Assembly (NCBI GenBank): GCA_003427395.1
Contig: BFEA01000732.1
Coordinates: forward strand, 93,478-131,500
DNA: 38,023 bases
Source of the DNA: Chara braunii
Lineage: Eukaryota; Streptophyta; Charophyceae; Charales; Characeae
Direction of reading: 5' to 3'
How positions within the stretch are numbered: the first letter of the stretch is position 1; each line of letters begins with the position of its first letter. Below, in pieces: positions 20,801 to 31,400 of the stretch. The notes under the pieces are model-generated. The model had not been told where the DNA came from, ran no database searches, and worked only from the letters and a program-made list of their open reading frames with translations. Both the position numbers and the translations under genes were made by a program.

Positions 20801-21923
20801 TGTCGTAAACTGAGATTTCCTTGACTGTTAGCCTTTCTGTGCATTCCTCCGATTTTCTCTGTTGAAGGTCCTCCCATTTTGCTAACAGCCTTACCCTTTC
20901 GTGTGCCCAAACCGAGCTTGGGATCGGATGTGTGTGCATATGTTCCTCTACCCACTGTAGGTCCTTTAGACATTCCTCTTCCTCCCTGTTGCGGTCTGCT
21001 GCCATAATTCTGGGAAAAATACTCAGAAAGTTTGCTGCAATGGTTGTGCCAGCATCCCACTATTCGCCCGAGGATGCAAAGTGTGCTTGTGCTGCAGGCC
21101 ATTTCTGGAAGAATTCCTCCACCCAAGTTGCGAGACCTGGGTCTTTGAGGTTCTTGACATTTAACCGAAAAAAACCGCTACCTCTGTCCACGGTTTCCAA
21201 CAGCTGGAATGACAACTTGATTGGGTAGTGGTCCGACATTGGATGTCTGATTACCTCTGCATTACGTACCGCGTCCCACCAGGCCGGGCTCATCAGGGCG
21301 TAATCCAGCCTCCGGAGAGTGCCTACTGCGCTACCTTCCGTTGTCGGTGAGCCCCAAGTAGACCCTGGGTCTGATGGGTGCATAAGCCTGAAGGTGTCAC
21401 ACAGCTCTAGGTCTGTCATGTATTCTATCAGTTGGTGAACATCCGGTGTGCCCGCTGATGGGCCCAGGAGATCGTCCAGTGAGCTATTCCAGTCACCAGC
21501 AACAAGTAGATTATCCACGTTGGGGGTGACGGATATCAGATCTTCAAAAAATTTAGTCCTCTCGGCACGGTCTACCGGCGCGTAAATTGTCATTACAGCC
21601 CAATCAGATCCCAAGGCGGAGAATTTAACCCAGGCCCAGCGTCCCCATAAATCGATTGTCGAATCCAGGATCAAAATAGGTAAATCGCGATGCAGCAATA
21701 TGCCTACCCCTCCCCTGGTCCCCACTGTTGGGGACCAGAGTTGTGGTCCGTCCAACCAGGTGCCTAATTCCCTGATCTTCTTCTCATCCAACTTGGTCTC
21801 CTGAATGCAGATGATGTGACCGCGTTGTTCGTGCACCCAGGATTTCAGGCGGGACCTTTTCCGTCTCTTAGTAGTGTCCCCTAGGCCCCTGAGGTTCCAA
21901 GAGATCACATTCAGTCTGTCCAT
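17860..21923 (-). pseudogene. LINE A ORF2: endonuclease, reverse transcriptase, zf-RVT
   Basis: The ATG is at 21923. The APE-type endonuclease (to about 21060) is well preserved, with WNLRGLG, QETKL, YAPVDR, AGDWN, RRLDYAL and SDHYP all present. A TAG at 21060, a frame change near 20700, a TAA at 20479 and further frame changes near 20420, 20190 and 19560 break the RT. RT blocks are visible: GKSPGGDGLPVEF (usually PGPDG), RNWRPISLL, LDLEKACDRVNW (motif A, with Cys where Phe/Tyr is usual), LRQGCPLAPLL and ALADD (19842-19856, Leu where Tyr/Phe is usual). The last 557 codons (from 19533) are open and include CTRCKGPPETTAHLWLSCP, a C-x2-C...H-x4-C zf-RVT motif. It cannot make a full protein. Confidence 0.85.
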
Positions 21924-21928
21924 TCATT

Positions 21929-22847
21929 CTACCCCCCTGTAACCTTGATTGGATTTGGGATGGGGCTGCGTTTCCGCATGAACCACCCTGAGATGTGGTG
22001 GGTCGTAGTGCGTTCCTTGCTGATGAAACAGACGCAGTTGAGGTAGTCCATTTCTGTGCTAAAATGTTCTTTAGGTAAAGGGATTGAAGCTGCTTGTTCT
22101 TGGGCAACTTCTTGTTCATGTTGCACAGAAATCCCGCATCAGAATATGTTGTACAAACATTTGTTGCAGCGAATCCTTGTCCTCTTCAACAAAGATTGAG
22201 AGAGGGATCATTCTCAACCCCTCCATTACCAGAGTGTCCAACTTGTCGGCAGAGATATATGCATCCATTAAGGGGACAAAAATTTTACACATTCGATCCA
22301 GTATCTCTGAGTAAGACCTCAGCATTGCCATGTCGGGGATCATCCTGAAGGGGAATTTTTCCCCGAATATTTGTTTAGTCGTTGAAAGGACTGTCTGGGG
22401 TGATACTGGTGCTTCCACCCTCTCTGCGAGGAAGTTGATCTTGGAATCTTCCTGTTGCCAAGCTACCACGTGTATAGCGCCGTTTACTAAGGAGCACAGA
22501 AATGAGACTAACCATTTTTCCATGACCGATGATTGTGACTTGGTCGCTGTGATAACTCTTCGGCTTCTAGATGTCTTTACCCCTAGTTTTGGAGGTGGAA
22601 TTGTTCCCTTGTCCGCCTGTTCAGATCTGGAAGATTCGGCTTTGCTACTGGATGAGTCCTCCTGTAACAGCGCGCGAGTGTCATATGCTGCTTCCAGGAG
22701 GAGAGGGCGGTTAGGGACTGTGGCCGCAACTGTTGTCCTAGCAGCTTTAAGGGGGGACTGTCCCCTTGACGACCGTTTGTGCGCAGCTATTGCAGATGTT
22801 GTGCCTAATGCCGCTATTGGTTGATCCGATCTCGGTGCCTCTTCCAT
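21929..22847 (-). pseudogene. LINE A ORF1b, unknown protein between ORF1a and ORF2
   Basis: The frame opens at ATG 22847, which overlaps the stop of ORF1a as TAATG. The N-terminal 90 residues are Ser/Lys-rich. From about residue 95 it becomes a folded-looking, hydrophobic domain (MEKWLVSFLCSLVNG, CKIFVPLMDAYISADKL). It stops at 22116; a different frame continues to a TAG at 21929, five bases before the ORF2 ATG. So either one frameshift split it or the last part is not translated. No known domain was recognised. It may be the C-terminal half of ORF1. Confidence 0.45.
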
Positions 22848-24179
22848 TACAGGTTGGAACCTCTGGAAGGTATCCTGTGTCCAGGCTGGATGGGGGGGGG
22901 GTGGCTTTCCGTGCCAGGTGGCAGCGGCTCATTTATCGATGCGGCTGCGGCTCTGAGGAGGTATGTCATGGCAGAGGTATCACCCTGCTCGTACCCTGAG
23001 GGGGCGAACCCTCTTGCTCCCAAATTAGACTGATACAGGTGGAAGTTTTGGCCGGGTCCAGGGGAGAAAGTTGGGTTTTTCCTGATTATCCCATTGGGAC
23101 CTCGACCAAGGATGTCCGCTGTTCTCGCGAGAGATCTGCTTGGGGATCCGTTTGGGGACGATTCCCTACTACTCATTTCGCGTGATCTACCCCCCGGAGG
23201 CCGGAGTTCCCCCTTGTACCGTGGTACATTCCGTGCCGCTACTAATCTTGAGCTCGAGCTTTGTGAGGAGCTATCCTCATCATCCCCCACTACAGAGTCT
23301 GGCCCTCTGTTAAACTTACTCCGTCGCCTATTAGAACTGTTTTTCCTCCTGGTGCATTGGTCGTCCGAGTGGAAATACCACTTGCAATTTGTGCAATATG
23401 GCGTGGAGGCAGAAGCAAGTTTTACCTCGACCATGTTTCCCTGAAGTGTCCGTACCCAGACTCTGTCCACGAAGCGATCCCGACAACTAGGGTCAATCTC
23501 GCAGCGGATGTTAAGAAGTCGAGGATTGGAAGTGAACCGATCCGGGGAATCCATCTTCAAAACCTGGCCAATTACCTTGGTGAGGGAGGCTCTCAAATAG
23601 ACATGCATCCAACGGGACTTGTACAGCAATTACCCAAAATGTGTTCTCAAGTTCGATCTTTCTGAATTCCTTCGATTCAGCTCGAGGCATCCATGCTTTC
23701 ATTTCGAAAGCATATCTTCTGCCTCTGAGGGTCACTGCGCCTGAACCTTCGTTAATCAACCAATCCGCTACAACTTTATCTCTTGCTATGTAGGAGATGA
23801 CATTTGGACCTTCAAATTTGACCCGCCCCTTATCAACGGGTGGGTCGAAGATCCCATCTCGCCTCCAGCCATTCTCGTATGCTCGAACGATATCATTTTT
23901 AACCTTCTTTGGGAGACTACGAGCTTCATCCCTAAAAATGAGAACCACGGTTCTTTCTTTCAACCATTGGATTTTAATTGCATCGAATTCCCCGTTAACT
24001 GTAACCACCGCTTCGTTCCCATCGATAGTGACGTCGCCGAGAGGTACATCATCTGGGCATAGCCCGTCATTGTAGCACATCGACATTAGTAGGCGTGCTC
24101 TTTCTTCGAAAGAGTCATCCCTCTCCCTCCGAGGGGATGCCTCTCCTTGATCCGCCATGGCGACTTCCACACCTGCCAT
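22847..24179 (-). pseudogene. LINE A ORF1a: DUF4283-like domain and CCHC knuckle
   Basis: The likely start is ATG 24179 (or 24158); the frame is open further 5' without ATG. The N-terminal domain contains IKIQWLKERTVVLIF, closely matching IQIQWLKDHTVVFIF of LINE B, and fits the DUF4283-type RNA-binding fold of plant LINE ORF1. The frame changes near 23610 inside this domain. It is followed by CTNCKWYFHSDDQC, a C-x2-C-x4-H-x4-C knuckle, then a Ser/Arg/Pro-rich tail to the TAA at 22849-22847. The role in an active element is binding LINE RNA into a particle. Confidence 0.75.
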
Positions 24180-24300
24180 CCCTACTTCTGTGTCCAGCGG
24201 CCACGTGGGCGAGCTGGGAACGATGGGTCGGGCCACGAATAGCTGGATTCTTGGTTCTGTATCCCTTTCTACACGAGAGGTGGGGAAACTAGCAACTTCA

Positions 24301-25146
24301 CGGATTCATAACTATTGCGACACGTTACGAGGAAAGCGTAATATCCTACTTGCTTCTCTTGGTGGTACGGAGGTCGGCGGTGCCGTTTCGGGGGCATTAA
24401 CCACAAAGGTGTGAAGCAGGACCAACCTTGTGTGATCTTCTAGCCTGAAATAAATTGTCCCTCCATTCCATAAGAGCGGTGAGCGCTGAGTCTATTATCT
24501 TGCATAAGGCTGCTATCCGCCTAGGTAGCGCTACTCCTCTATTCCCTTGCCGTTAAGCGAACTTATCGCGCCGGGTGCAGGTAGATTAGGAATTACCGAA
24601 CTTGTAGTGCTGGCCGCAAGTAAATTGAGAATTACCATCACGTCATCAGAGTCTTGAGGAGATGAGGTGCTCCTAGCTGGCGTAGCTTGTCTTCCAAGTG
24701 CCGATACACATGAGTAAACGAAATCTCCAGAAGGGGTTCCTCTAGTCTCCGTACCTTCCTCCCCCGAGGTGAGTACGCATTCATCGGTTTACCATAGCCC
24801 GGGTGCGGTAGGGTCAAGCTCCATCCTAGTGAAAGGGGACAGGTAGCAACATGTGATGAGATTACACTTGCTCCGCAATGGCCAAAACCATAGCTTGCCG
24901 CTTTCACCGCGATAACTCTCGTTGCGATAGCGAGAGAACCGCTCGATGGGCCGGCCGAAGGACCGCGAAGCAGCGTTCGACCGGCGGCGCAGGCCACGAG
25001 CGCTAAACCAGCGCCGTTGGCGGCGCGACCCTCGGCTCGAGCGGGGTGTTGTGCCCGTGGTTGGGTTTTGGTACGGCCTTGGTCCAGTAATAGCGGCATT
25101 CTATGGTGGCTCCCCGAGAATCCAGGCACACTACCGTCTTCCCTGG
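24301..25146. other. No gene recognised upstream of LINE A
   Basis: This may hold LINE A 5' UTR and its target site. A GC-rich block around 24940-25080 gives long open frames on both strands that look like base-composition artefacts. I see no motif, tRNA or repeat that I can support. Confidence 0.35.
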
Positions 25147-25310
25147 AACATAACGCATATGCGTTGTATTCGAGTTTATGAATTAAAAAAAAAGGACGAA
25201 TAGAACGCATATACGCTGTATTCAAAATTTAGGTCTATTTTCGAATAGAACGCGTATACGTTGTAGTCGAATAAAACGTACCCTATGCGTTGTATTCGCT
25301 TACAATGCGT
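25147..25310. repeat. Palindrome-centred repeats, about 30 bp each
   Basis: Four copies share a core such as AACGCATATGCGTT (a perfect palindrome in copy 1, from about 25152) flanked by GAATA on one side and TATTC on the other. They lie at about 25147, 25197, 25245 and 25281. Copies 2-4 carry small changes (ATATACGCTG, GTATACGTTG). Each unit could fold as a short hairpin. Confidence 0.75.
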
Positions 25311-25510
25311 ATGCTTTACGTTGGGGGGAAGAAGGTGGGATATTTCCGGAGTCATCCAACCACAGATGCGGCTAGATTCGGCCAAACTCGCAGAAATTCC
25401 TAGGGTAAGGTGATGGCGCAGTAGTCGGCAATTGTGGGTTGTGCACCACGGCGGGCGAGTCCTCTACATCTGTACGGAAAGACAGGCGGGAAATGTTCAG
25501 CGGCAAAATG

Positions 25511-25552
25511 GGCAATTTTCAAATCTTCGACGGCAATTTTCAAATCTTCGAC
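25511..25552 (+). repeat. Exact 21-bp tandem duplication
   Basis: GGCAATTTTCAAATCTTCGA plus one C occurs twice head to tail (25511-25531 and 25532-25552) with no mismatch, so it is recent. It lies in a stretch without a supported gene. Confidence 0.9.
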
Positions 25553-26412
25553 GGGGGCCGGGTGACGTTGTTACCGTTCGAAAATCGTAACAATGGGACT
25601 CGCTCCATTACTCTCCACATGAACAGACGACAAATAATATCGCAATGTATTTTTCCATGTTTTAGCGGAGGATTCAGTCTCATTTTCCACATTTGGTGAG
25701 CAGTGCAGCAAGGCCCAATGTCTCCCTTCGAAGATATGAAAAATGCCGCCCACGGGAAAGTGAAAAATATGAGAATCGAGTTTGTAATGAGCGGGCGACC
25801 AGAATGCATTTCCAGCGGCGCCGCGTAGCGCCTGTGTTAACGCAAGTTACCGAGATAGGGTAAACAGGCAAACCCTAACCCGCTGTATGGCTATGGCGAG
25901 GTAAGGGGAGCATCACCCATTCACGGCCACTCCAGCTCGCCATAGAACCGGAGTTTGATGCGCATCTGACCGGGGTAATGTCCCACACAGATATTTACCA
26001 AAACGTATGTAGACAGGCGAGGCTCCTCACTCTGTCTCCAGAGTAAAGCAGAAGTGAGTGAATTTCTCCACGCATTATTAACCAACTCCTACTCTCCCGT
26101 CGTAAACTCAATTGCAAAGTTGCGGCTTATTTCTTCCTCCCAAACAGTAATAGAATCTATGATTGCTTCCATCGATAGTAGACGGAACGATCTTACTTCT
26201 ATTTTTGGGATGTTTTTTTCTGTCCTTTCCCTAAATTAGAAGAACACACTTGGATTCCTCACGTTGAGATCCGAGCTCTTCTTCGAGTACAGGATTAAAC
26301 TCCCGCCTTCCTCTACACGGTGGGCCCGCCTTCTATTTTCGGGAGGTAGGATCTGCCATTCTATAAAATAAACTCAGCTTTATTTCCATATTTTCTTTCG
26401 GACCCGTTCCCA

Positions 26413-27855
26413 ATGGATCAACCGGACCACACAGGAACGGGCAATCCTACGGGAGAAATAGACTCAATGGAGGAAATACGAATAGAGAAGCTGCTTCAGG
26501 AATGCTTCATCCAAGGGAACATCCCGGACCTGGACCAATACCTGGAGGTCGACACAGACGAGGAATGCATCAACGGGACAGTACACGAGGACTTCAACAG
26601 GATTCAAATCCAATGGTTGAAAGACCATACAGTGGTCTTCATTTTTGGTGGGAAAGCGAAGAACCTCGGCAATAAGGAGAAACTCGAATTTGTACGGAAC
26701 CTCGAAGACGGACGCTTGAGTACGGAACTCAAAGCCTTGGGGCGAGGCTCTACTCATGTCGAGGGTAGAACAATGATTACATATGTCGCTAGATCGCTAG
26801 AGGCGAAATCGATGATGATGGGTAGAAAAGCGGANATCAATTTCTTCCTAGACAGACAGAAATACAAGGTCATTGTTCGTTCTTGGTTACCTAAGAACGA
26901 ATGGGAAACGGAAAGAGAGAAGGAACGGGTGGAAAATCACTGGGTAATGGCCACCCGTTTTCCGTTATATTCAATGTCATTTATTCGTACGATGATTAAA
27001 AAGACCATTGGACCGATTATTAAAGAGTTCGACCTTGTAGAAGACGAGTCGATGCCTCATCTGGTTAACGCAAAATTTGGCATTGATAGAAAGTTTGAGT
27101 CTAGATTTAAGTCGGTCTTGTCCCTCAAGGTAGGTCTTGAAACGATGTCGGCGGACCTGGTCGATAGCAACACCCCATGGTGTAAATTTTGTAGATGGTA
27201 TGGTCACTAGCGGCGTATTGTCCGGATAGAGGGGACAGAGATCAAGGGGCCGGCCCGTCTAGGCCGAATCAGGAGAACGGGAGGAGGTATCCAAGATGTA
27301 AACCAGAGCAGCACACAGGCTGATCTGAGAAGATCGAGGGATGAGAGACCTGGGCTCCATGCGCTGGGATCAGCGGGAGGAAATACGACCCCATCNGGAG
27401 TCACCCCCCCGCTCNGCAGCAGAGCAAGATACTCCAGCAATTCTCCTTTGGAAAAACGCTCGGCGGGTCAAGCAGCCTCTACTTCCTCCCAGTTGAAACC
27501 ATTCTCTCTACAGTCTAGAGGGAGGGGGAACACAGGAGGAAGAGGGATTAGTGGGAGAAGGAAAGGAAATACCTCTATGGTTATTTCCATTCCCACCTCT
27601 CCTAGATCCCCGGGCATTGGCGCCAAGACAGTGGATGGGAACCTACAAGTCTCGCCGACGAAGTACAGTCGAAAAGATCAGCCAGCAGCCCCATCGGTAG
27701 GTACTCAAGCAGCAGCAGCCAGCAGTACAGCGACAACTCAGCAGACTTCGGTCTCCTCGTTGGTATCCTCCTTTGAGAAAGGCATTTCGCCTGAAAGATT
27801 CCTTTCTAGTGGGATGGGACATCAAGACCACCCCCCTCACACGATTGGGGTTTAA
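26413..27855 (+). pseudogene. LINE B ORF1a: DUF4283-like domain and CCHC knuckle
   Basis: It starts at ATG 26413 in the context CCCAATGG. The DUF4283-like domain spans about residues 50-200 (IQIQWLKDHTVVFIF). The knuckle begins CKFCRWYGH and is cut by a TAG at 27208; shifting by one base recovers a Cys at exactly the H-x4-C spacing, so a one-base deletion is the simplest explanation. After another stop near 27310 the original frame is used again from about 27370 to a TAA at 27853, encoding an Arg/Gly/Ser-rich basic tail. Ns at 26835, 27396 and 27415 leave some breaks open to sequencing error. Confidence 0.7.
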
Positions 27856-27870
27856 CAGGAGCCAGCGCCG

Positions 27871-28492
27871 ATGAACTCCATCACAAGAGAACATCAAGCG
27901 AATCAGGTAAGGTTCGTCAACTTGTTTTGCCCTGATGATTCTAAGAGAAGGTCCACTTTCTGCTGAATGGATGACGATCCCAGATGAGAAAGGTCCGCTA
28001 AAAATGCCTGTTTGGGAACTAGGGGAAATTCCTCCCTCGATTGCTCTCAAACTGGTACAGGACTATCTCAATGGGAGATATGATGTTCGCCCGGTAGGCG
28101 GATACAGCATGCAAAGGCTGGGCCCGTTCTCGAAGAGATCTGATCAAATGATCTTTATCTTTATATATCTCTTCAATGTTAGACCCTCCCTCTCTCCATC
28201 AGTCCAAGACATCGACTGTGGTCTCCACTGGCTTCCTTCGGACGTATTCGAATCTGTCAATGGTAAAGATTTGAATACGATCCTGATCTCAGGAGAGATC
28301 TTAGGTGAAGCCCTGTCACAGTTAAACACACAATTATCAGCAAAAAAAAACCTCTTTTCTCAATCCCTGCTGGATTCTCTGCGCAGACCTTGGGAAATAG
28401 ACCTCATGCACATCCACGACTCTGTCACAGGGGGTGCCCAAGGTTTGTCAATCATATTACAGGCGGGCTTGATGGGCAATGCCGCCCAGTAA
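27871..28492 (+). pseudogene. LINE B ORF1b, unknown protein between ORF1a and ORF2
   Basis: An ATG lies 15 bp after the ORF1a stop (27871). After a one-frame shift near 27940 the frame is open to a TAA at 28490-28492. That stop overlaps the start of ORF2 (ATG 28479) by 14 bp. The product is compact and hydrophobic in the middle (DQMIFIFIYLFNV) with an acidic C-terminal half. I recognise no domain, and similarity to ORF1b of LINE A is not evident by eye, though position and size match. It may be the C-terminal half of ORF1. Confidence 0.45.
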
Positions 28493-31400
28493 TAAAATGC
28501 GCCTAGTTTCCTGGAACCTCAGAGGTATTGGAGACAACAATGGGAGAAGGAAGAAATCCAGGTTAAAAACCTGGTTACATCAGAATAAGATACAGGTTGC
28601 TTTGCTTCAAGAGACGAAACTCAACGAGGAAAAGATCACCGAACTGGGTAATTGGTGGAGAGGGGAACAGTGGTGGGCGCCCGCAGATGGTACAAAAGGA
28701 GGGGTTGCAATTTTATTCCACAAGGATTTTAACTATCCTGTCCTTGACTATTTCTATGACTCTCTTGGGAAATGGATATGGGTAAAAATTTTGATTGATA
28801 ATGAGGAGTGGGTTTTTATGTCGGTCTATGCACCAGTAGACCGCAAGGAACGAATGGGCTTTCTTCTTCAACTCAAAGCTTTTATTCCAAATGTACAGAA
28901 CCTAGTAGTAGGGGGAAATTGGAATGCAACGATGAATCTGTCCTTGGATTCTTCCAGCGGAGAGGGTAATCGGCAAGACTTTAGGAGATTCAAAGATTTC
29001 ATCTTTGATCAGGGTCTTACAGACGCCTTTTGCAACATATACCCGGATTCTAAGACCTTCACTTGGGTCTCAGCCTCCTCCTCGGACATTCACCAAGTGG
29101 CAAGGAAGAGGCTAGACTACTGGCTGGTGAGAGATACACTCCTAGAAAAGGTTATCGACGTCTATATTGACACGGACCCGCTATCAGACCATGAACCTGT
29201 GATCTTGGAGATGTCTATTGGTTTGGATATTACCAAAGCCAAGGACCTCCCAAGAATCCAGGCCCAAGTTCTGGAGGATCCTGGGGTCAAGGAATGGATA
29301 AAGGAATTTTGGAAAGAATGGGAAGAAGAGAAACTATCCTATATTAATTTAGCAGACTGGTACGATGCGGGGATTAGACAGACTACTAAGATGCTAGAGT
29401 TTTTTAGTCTACTGAAAGCTAGAAACAGGTATGCTAAGGAAGCCGAGTTCAAAAGAAAGGTGATAAAGGCAAAACAACAGATGACAAGTGAACCATACGC
29501 CCATTCATACTGGGCAGAGATGAAAGACCGTTGGCTAGGTCAATGGGAGGACTTCCAAATTCAGCGAGAGGAAGAATGACTGAAGTTTTCTTCAGTCCAA
29601 AATATAATGCAGAACGACAGGATGTCTAAACAGTTTCTCAGTAAGGCTAAGGAAACTAGAGGGCATCCACTCATGACCGAAATCCTCCATCCGTTTGATT
29701 CTTTCTTCCCCCCTGCCAAGGATCTACAGGGAATGTGTGCCTATGCCAAAATCTTTTACGAGAAACTCCTCTCCACGGAGAAGATTCTAGGAGAACCACT
29801 CGTCACACAGGAGGAAGAGGAAAGACTGTGGGATATCAATATGAGTCAGATTTCTCCCTCACAGAGAAATCTGTTAGATGAGAGGATGAACTTAGAAGAA
29901 CTAACAGCGACCGTGCACAGTATGGCTCTTGGGAAGTGCCCAGGCCCGGATGGGTTACCTGTGGAATTTTTCAAAGAGTCTTGGCTGATCTTCGGCCCTA
30001 TCCTCTTGGAAATTTTCAATAAGGTAGTGGAAGGCGATTCTTTGGGTAGAGAAATGATGGAAGGAGCCATCTCTTTCTTTTACAAGAAGAATGATAAGAG
30101 AGATATCAGAAATTACCGGCCCATCACATTACTCAAGGCAGCCGGAAAAATTCTGGCCAAGACCCTGTCTAGACGCATAGCCAATATCCTGCCTTATCTA
30201 GTACATCGAGACCAGTCAGGTTTTGTTAAAGGAAGACTCGTACTAGACAATGTCATGACCATTTCACAGACCATAGAGATCATTGAGCACAGAATGTCTT
30301 CAGAAGTCATCCTTCTCATTGATTTTGAAAAGGCCTATGATAGAGTCAACTGGGACTTTGTTATCCAAGTACTGGAACATAGAGGCTTTGGACCGGTCTT
30401 CTGCAAAGGATCAGTAGCCTCGGTGGTGGTCAATGGTAGAAAGTCTGCTAGGTTCGAACTCTCGAGATCACTAAGGCAAGGCTGCCCACTAGCTCCCCTC
30501 CTATACATACTTCAGCAAGAGGTCCTCCTAGATCTGATTCGTAATTCCCAGGCTAAAGGATTACAAGTAACTCCTAACTACCAAATACAAACATCAGCAC
30601 TAGCTGATGATCTGGCGGTGATCTCTGAAAATTCAGTTCAGTCACTGTCGGAAGTGAGAAATTCCCTTAATCTCTTCTGTAAGGCCTCAGAGGTTAAGGT
30701 CAATTGGGACAAATCGGTCGCTTTATCCAGAGACAACTCCGCTCTGGCTCTTGATCTGGGTATGGTAGTTAAAGACTGCGATCACTCTGAAAGATTCTTA
30801 GGGATTGAAATATCTTATGGTAATAATGAGAGGAAGCAGGGGCAAATAATAGAAGATAGGGTGATGAAGAGACTCACCTCCTGGTCCAAGGTGTGGTCTA
30901 TCTCCCTCTTCGGAAGAGCAATAGTGATTAACACTATGGTGCTCTCTACCATATGGTACATCCTCTCTATTAAACCNATCCCATCGAAAACTGAGCAGAG
31001 ACTCANACAACAGATCGCTAACTACCTATGGAAAGGCTCAATTGAGAGTGGCAAGGCCTTACCGAAGGTCGCCTGGTGGAAGGTCACCCAAAAGAGGGAT
31101 GAAGGCGGCTTAGGATTACTTGATATTCAGGCGCAGAATAGGGCCTTACTGGTGAAATGGGTAGTTAGGCTCCTCACACTGGATTCCAACCGCCCATGGA
31201 TCAAACTAGCCCAACAAATTTTGATGGAGGAGTGGGGCTTGACCGACCCTGACAGCATCTGGGCCTGTCTTTTCATGAAGGGTTTTCTTAGAATGAAAAT
31301 TAAGTCACAGATTTGGGAACCAATCCTGAAAGCCTGGAGTAGTTTACTTCCATCTGTATTAAAATGGCCCACCACAGTAGAAGAAGTGCTGTGCCTGAAT

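Larger units (their letters stand above)
17386..24300 (-). mobile_element. LINE A, near full-length decayed L1-type element
   Basis: In the - direction it has a 5' region of uncertain start, ORF1a, ORF1b, ORF2 (endonuclease, RT, zf-RVT), about 440 bp of 3' UTR and a poly(A) tail seen as 35 T at 17386-17420. All domains are in canonical L1 order. The 5' limit is not fixed because I found no target duplication; 24300 is approximate. Confidence 0.8.

Noticed and set aside
17386-25200. Target duplication for LINE A
   Set aside because: The bases after its poly(A) (CCACGGACAGACGG on the - strand) were not found near any plausible 5' end up to about 25200.
24638-25225. Long - strand open frame of 195 codons, and + strand frames over it
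   Set aside because: It lies in a GC-rich block with open frames on both strands, uses no recognisable motif, and reads into the palindromic repeat. Composition explains it.
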